Assembly: GCA_034440455.1 (NCBI GenBank)
Contig: JAWXCB010000057.1
Location: 1-9,550, forward strand
DNA from: JAWXCB01 sp034440455
GTDB lineage: Bacteria > Bacteroidota > Bacteroidia > Chitinophagales > CAIOSU01
DNA: 9,550 bases
Direction: 5' to 3'
Positions 6,658 through 9,550 of this stretch are shown one piece after another. Numbering within the stretch: position 1 is the first letter of the stretch; each line of letters begins with the position of its first letter. The position numbers were made by a program, and so were the translations under genes. Under the pieces are notes generated by a model. The model saw only the letters and a program-made list of their open reading frames with translations, searched no databases and was not told the DNA's origin.

Positions 6658-9045
6658 TTATTTGACCCATTTAAAATTCCATGTAATAGAGGGGAGAATT
6701 GAAAACAACGACACTTGTTTTGCCTGCACTTCCACCGTGCCTTCCGATATATTTCCATCAGCATTAAAATAGATGAAGAATGGATTTCTCCTGTTGTACA
6801 CATTGTAAATGGAAAACACCAATTCATTCTGAAAACGTTCTTTCCGGTGTATTGTATAAATCGCACCCACATCCATGCGGTGATAAGGCTCCATGCGATA
6901 TGCATTGCGCTCTTCATACTGGTTCACGATGCGCCCTTCAATAAAATATCTTCCGGTTGGGAGCGTGAGCGCCTGACCCGTGCCATACACAAAGGTTGCT
7001 GACACTTTCCACTTTTTGTTAATCTCATAAGTTGCCACGGCAACCGCATCGTGCCTTCTGTCATACCGCGCTGGAAACGTGTTGCCCTTGTTCAGATCGG
7101 GAAATTTTCTGCGCGTGTAAGAAAGCGTGTAACCCAGCCATCCGGTGAGTTTGCCTTCTTTTTTATTCAGAAAAAATTCAGTTCCATACGACCATCCTTC
7201 GCCAAACACAAAACTCTGCTCCACATCCAAATCCAACTCGGGCACATAACTCTGCCCGAACTCAATCTGGTTTTTTAATTTTTTATAGTAGCCTTCCACC
7301 GATGCCTCAAACATGTTGTTCTTGAAATTATGAAAATAGCCTGCCGCATAAAGAATTCCCACTTGCGGCTTCACGATTTTTGAACTTGGCACCCACAAAT
7401 CAGTTGGCAATGTTGTAGTGGCGTTCGTCACAAGATGGATGTATTGATTGCCCATCGTAACGCTGCCTTTCACAGAAATATCAGGCGTGATGGAATAGCG
7501 CACGTTCACGCGCGGTTCCAATCCCCAATAGGTTTTGATGCCTTCGCTTCGGCTGTAGCCGATTGTATCAATAGGGCGATTTTCTTCATCAAGTATATAT
7601 TCCACAAAAGGACCTACCTGCGTAAATGTGCTGGCGCGCAAGCCCACGTTGACGCGCAATTTTTTGAAGATGTCAAATTCATCCTGCACATATGCGGCAA
7701 ATTCATGCGCATATTTTCTATTCAGGCTGTCATTGCTAAACTCCGTATCATCTGAGCGGTAGTTAGCAGTGTAAGGTGTGAAAATATGGTAAGTATAATT
7801 CACGCCAAATTGCATTTTGTGTCTTGTGTTTGGATAATAATCAAAGTCGGTTTTGAAATTGAAATCGCGGATGCCGGAATAGAGGTTGAATTCAAATCCG
7901 GAAAACTGCGACTCAAAGCGGAATTTGAAATCGTTGAAAATCGCGCTAGTATTCATAAACAGTTTATCGCTGAACAAATGATTCCAGCGCAAAGTTGCCG
8001 TGGCATTGCCCCAGGGAATGCGCACATTAAAATCATCGGTTGGCGAATTAAATCTGAATACATCGCGCCCAAAATATCCGCTCAGATACAACCGGTCTTT
8101 GTCTGAAAACTTATAATTGATTTTTGTGTTCAGGTCATAAAAATTATAGGAGTTGCCATCAAACTCCCCATCCTGAATGCGCGGAAGAATGGGCATCAAC
8201 AGCAAATCAATATAGGTGCGTCTTGCCGAAATCATGAAAGAACTTTTATCGCGCACAATGGGTCCCTGCGCGGTGAAGCGCGAAGAAATCAGCCCGATAC
8301 CGCCTTCGAGTTCATACTGCTTGCTGTTGCCGTCTTTCATGGAAATATCCAACACCGATGAAAGTCTGCCGCCATAACTTGCCGGAATGCCACCTTTAAT
8401 AAGCGTGGTGCTTTTCAGTGCATCGGAATTGAACACTGAAAAGAAACCAAACAAGTGCCCTGGATTATACACCACTGCTTCATCCAGCAAAATCAAATTT
8501 TGGTCGGGACCTCCACCGCGCACATAAAACGAAGAATTTCCTTCGCCCGATGATTGCACTCCGGGAAGCAACTGGATGGTTTTCAAAATATCCTGCTCGC
8601 CAAACACCACGGGAATTGCTTTCACCTGCTCCATCTGCAACTCCACCGTTCCCATCTCCGTGCTTGACACGTTGCGGTCTTTGCGCTCAGAAGCTACCAC
8701 TACTTCTTTTGTAAACTTCGCTTCTGTCTGTATATCAACATTGAGGCGAATGTCGCTGTTCAGCGTGATATTCGTGTCAACCGGATTGTAGCCGATGTAA
8801 GAAACCGTGATGGTATAATTTCCTGCGGGAAGCGTGAGCGAATAGAATCCGTATTCATTGGTGACAGCGCCCTTCATGCTCGATTTATCATACACATTGG
8901 CGCCCAGCAGCGTTTCGCCATTGTCTTTGTCGAGAATGTATCCGCTGATGGTAAACTTTTGCTGTGTTTGCGCAAATGAAAACTGAGCAACAAGCACGAA
9001 AGAAAACAAAAAAAATCGGGTAAACCCAAGGTAGAATTGCCGCAT
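6658..9045 (-). CDS. TonB-dependent outer-membrane receptor with carboxypeptidase-regulatory-like N-terminal domain
   Basis: A complete 795-residue receptor that would import a ligand across the outer membrane using TonB/ExbBD energy. In order: a signal peptide (hydrophobic 11-20, likely cleavage after Ala25 in FSFAQ), a CarboxypepD_reg-like beta-sandwich at about 32-107 (SGYILDKDNGETLLGANV through the YIGY motif), a plug domain at about 125-235 with SSFYVRGGGPDQNLILLD and GGIPASYGGRLSSVLD, then a 22-strand-type barrel to the C-terminus, which ends in an aromatic-rich strand (SITWNFKWVK). It is shorter than typical SusC proteins and its partner is DUF4249, not SusD, so a polysaccharide substrate should not be assumed. 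The ATG at 9045 directly precedes the signal peptide. A -7-like element lies at 9078-9085. The plus-strand transposase gene starts 224 bp upstream, divergently. Confidence 0.95.
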   Translation of the reverse strand: MRQFYLGFTRFFLFSFVLVAQFSFAQTQQKFTISGYILDKDNGETLLGANVYDKSSMKGAVTNEYGFYSLTLPAGNYTITVSYIGYNPVDTNITLNSDIRLNVDIQTEAKFTKEVVVASERKDRNVSSTEMGTVELQMEQVKAIPVVFGEQDILKTIQLLPGVQSSGEGNSSFYVRGGGPDQNLILLDEAVVYNPGHLFGFFSVFNSDALKSTTLIKGGIPASYGGRLSSVLDISMKDGNSKQYELEGGIGLISSRFTAQGPIVRDKSSFMISARRTYIDLLLMPILPRIQDGEFDGNSYNFYDLNTKINYKFSDKDRLYLSGYFGRDVFRFNSPTDDFNVRIPWGNATATLRWNHLFSDKLFMNTSAIFNDFKFRFESQFSGFEFNLYSGIRDFNFKTDFDYYPNTRHKMQFGVNYTYHIFTPYTANYRSDDTEFSNDSLNRKYAHEFAAYVQDEFDIFKKLRVNVGLRASTFTQVGPFVEYILDEENRPIDTIGYSRSEGIKTYWGLEPRVNVRYSITPDISVKGSVTMGNQYIHLVTNATTTLPTDLWVPSSKIVKPQVGILYAAGYFHNFKNNMFEASVEGYYKKLKNQIEFGQSYVPELDLDVEQSFVFGEGWSYGTEFFLNKKEGKLTGWLGYTLSYTRRKFPDLNKGNTFPARYDRRHDAVAVATYEINKKWKVSATFVYGTGQALTLPTGRYFIEGRIVNQYEERNAYRMEPYHRMDVGAIYTIHRKERFQNELVFSIYNVYNRRNPFFIYFNADGNISEGTVEVQAKQVSLFSILPSITWNFKWVK

Positions 9046-9060
9046 GAAAAAGAATCAAAG

Positions 9061-9074
9061 CTCTTTTTAAAGAG
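9061..9074 (-). promoter_or_regulatory. Short palindrome in the receptor gene leader
   Basis: CTCTTT and AAAGAG are separated by two bases, giving a 6-bp inverted repeat in the leader, 15 bases upstream of the receptor start codon. It could form a small RNA hairpin or be an operator half-site pair; AT richness makes chance occurrence plausible. Confidence 0.2.
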
Positions 9075-9077
9075 GCA

Positions 9078-9085
9078 CAAAATTA
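9078..9085 (-). promoter_or_regulatory. Possible Bacteroidota -7 promoter element for the TonB receptor gene
   Basis: On the minus strand this reads TAATTTTG, an exact fit to the Bacteroidota -7 consensus TAnnTTTG. It would place the transcription start roughly 25 bases before the receptor ATG. A TTG for the -33 box is not found at the expected distance of about 19-21 bases; the nearest upstream TTG is 27 bases away. An 8-base match can occur by chance in such AT-rich DNA. Confidence 0.35.
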
Positions 9086-9265
9086 TGCAAGAAATAAGAT
9101 TTAAGAGGAAATCAAATAACGAAGCTTCATCTCAATTTTCAGAAATATTCGTTCTGATTTAAAAAATGCCTGCGGGTAAATTTTTTCGAGTCCTTTGAAA
9201 AACTCATTTCACGAACAGATATATAAAGCGATGTGCCTAAAGAAGCAAGGGTGAAATTATTTTTT

Positions 9266-9278
9266 GGGCATGAAGCCC
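9266..9278 (+). promoter_or_regulatory. Small hairpin with the transposase start codon in its loop
   Basis: GGGC (9266-9269) can pair with GCCC (9275-9278), leaving ATGAA, which contains the ATG of the transposase gene, as the 5-base loop. Such a structure could limit ribosome access. The stem has only four G-C pairs. Confidence 0.3.
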
Positions 9279-9550
9279 CAACAACTCTCGCTTATGGATA
9301 GCCTCTGGACATTTTCCCGTAGAAGAAAACAGTCACGCGCAGTGGCAACCCTTGCAAAGATTGACGCAGTGGTCAACTGGCAAGCGTTGGTCAACATTGT
9401 GCAGATCATAGACAAAAGCAACACGGACAAAGGTGGACGCAATCCGTTGCCATTCGAGTGGAAAGTGAAGATGCTGTTTTTGCAGTATGCGTTCAATCTG
9501 AGCGATGAAGAACTGGAAGACCAACGGATAGACCGCTTGTGCTTTCAGAA
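9270..9550 (+). CDS. IS5-family transposase, N-terminal part (3' cut by window)
   Basis: The frame from ATG 9270 is open to the last base and gives about 93 residues. They match the N-terminal layout of IS5 transposases: M-K-P-Q-Q-L-S-L-M-D-S, then a basic S-R-R-R-K-Q-S-R, then VVNWQALVNIVQII, G-G-R-N-P-L-P-F, and LFLQYAFNLSDEELED, which corresponds to the conserved LQ..nLSD..me motif of the DUF772 region. E. coli IS5 transposase has the same order (QLTFADSEF, KRRQTR, PWQNMVEVI, GRRPYPLE, HWYNLSDGAMED). The DDE catalytic domain lies outside the window, so activity cannot be judged. The gene runs divergently from the TonB receptor. Ribosome binding is unclear: AGGG at 9248-9251 is rather far upstream. 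Confidence 0.85.
   Translation, partial: MKPQQLSLMDSLWTFSRRRKQSRAVATLAKIDAVVNWQALVNIVQIIDKSNTDKGGRNPLPFEWKVKMLFLQYAFNLSDEELEDQRIDRLCFQ

Larger units (their letters stand above)
9188..9550 (+). mobile_element. IS5-family insertion sequence, left part (left boundary uncertain)
   Basis: The transposase frame starting at 9270 shows that an IS element begins somewhere between about 9180 and 9260 and continues past the window end. Two candidate left ends exist. One is GAGTCCTTTGAAAAACTC at 9188-9205, which has the look of an IS terminus with a GAGT/ACTC dyad. The other follows CTAA at 9237-9240, which fits the YTAR target of IS5-group elements. The right end is not visible, so neither terminal repeat nor target duplication can be confirmed. 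Confidence 0.6.

Noticed and set aside
6573..8106. Open frames antisense to or overlapping the TonB receptor and DUF4249 genes
   Set aside because: They show no recognisable domains, lie wholly or mostly within well-supported genes, and look like frame shadows.

Overview
The window comes from a member of the Bacteroidota. Four things point there: a type B type IX secretion (T9SS) sorting domain at the end of a repeat-rich surface protein, a TonB-dependent receptor with an N-terminal carboxypeptidase-regulatory-like domain, a DUF4249 lipoprotein beside it, and a TAnnTTTG-type -7 promoter element. Ribosome binding sites are weak or absent, which is also usual in this phylum. I cannot name a genus. 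The base composition and gene style would fit an environmental Chitinophagales- or Sphingobacteriales-like lineage, but that is inference.

Plus strand, 1-3942: the 3' part of a giant secreted protein enters from the left edge already in frame. It shows 18 tandem units of 51 residues (153 bp), each with two cysteines, then a PKD-like segment and a T9SS sorting domain. A single missing T at about 2151-2152 breaks the frame in unit 15; repeats and sorting domain continue intact in the next frame. A small lipoprotein of unknown function follows.

Minus strand, 4009-9045: read in their own direction the genes are a TonB-dependent receptor, a DUF4249 lipoprotein, thioredoxin reductase (trxB) and a thioredoxin/glutathione peroxidase. 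The first pair probably forms an outer-membrane uptake module. The second pair probably forms a peroxide-detoxifying chain: NADPH, TrxB, a thioredoxin encoded elsewhere, then the peroxidase. Both spacers flanking trxB are built almost entirely of degenerate 7-bp units whose ends are inverted copies of each other. This is the most unusual non-coding structure seen here.

Right edge, 9046-9550: the leader of the receptor gene, then the 5' end of an IS5-family transposase gene on the plus strand, cut by the window end. I saw no tRNA, rRNA or CRISPR array, and no convincing new multi-gene system. The repeat protein and the heptad spacers are the points most worth following.
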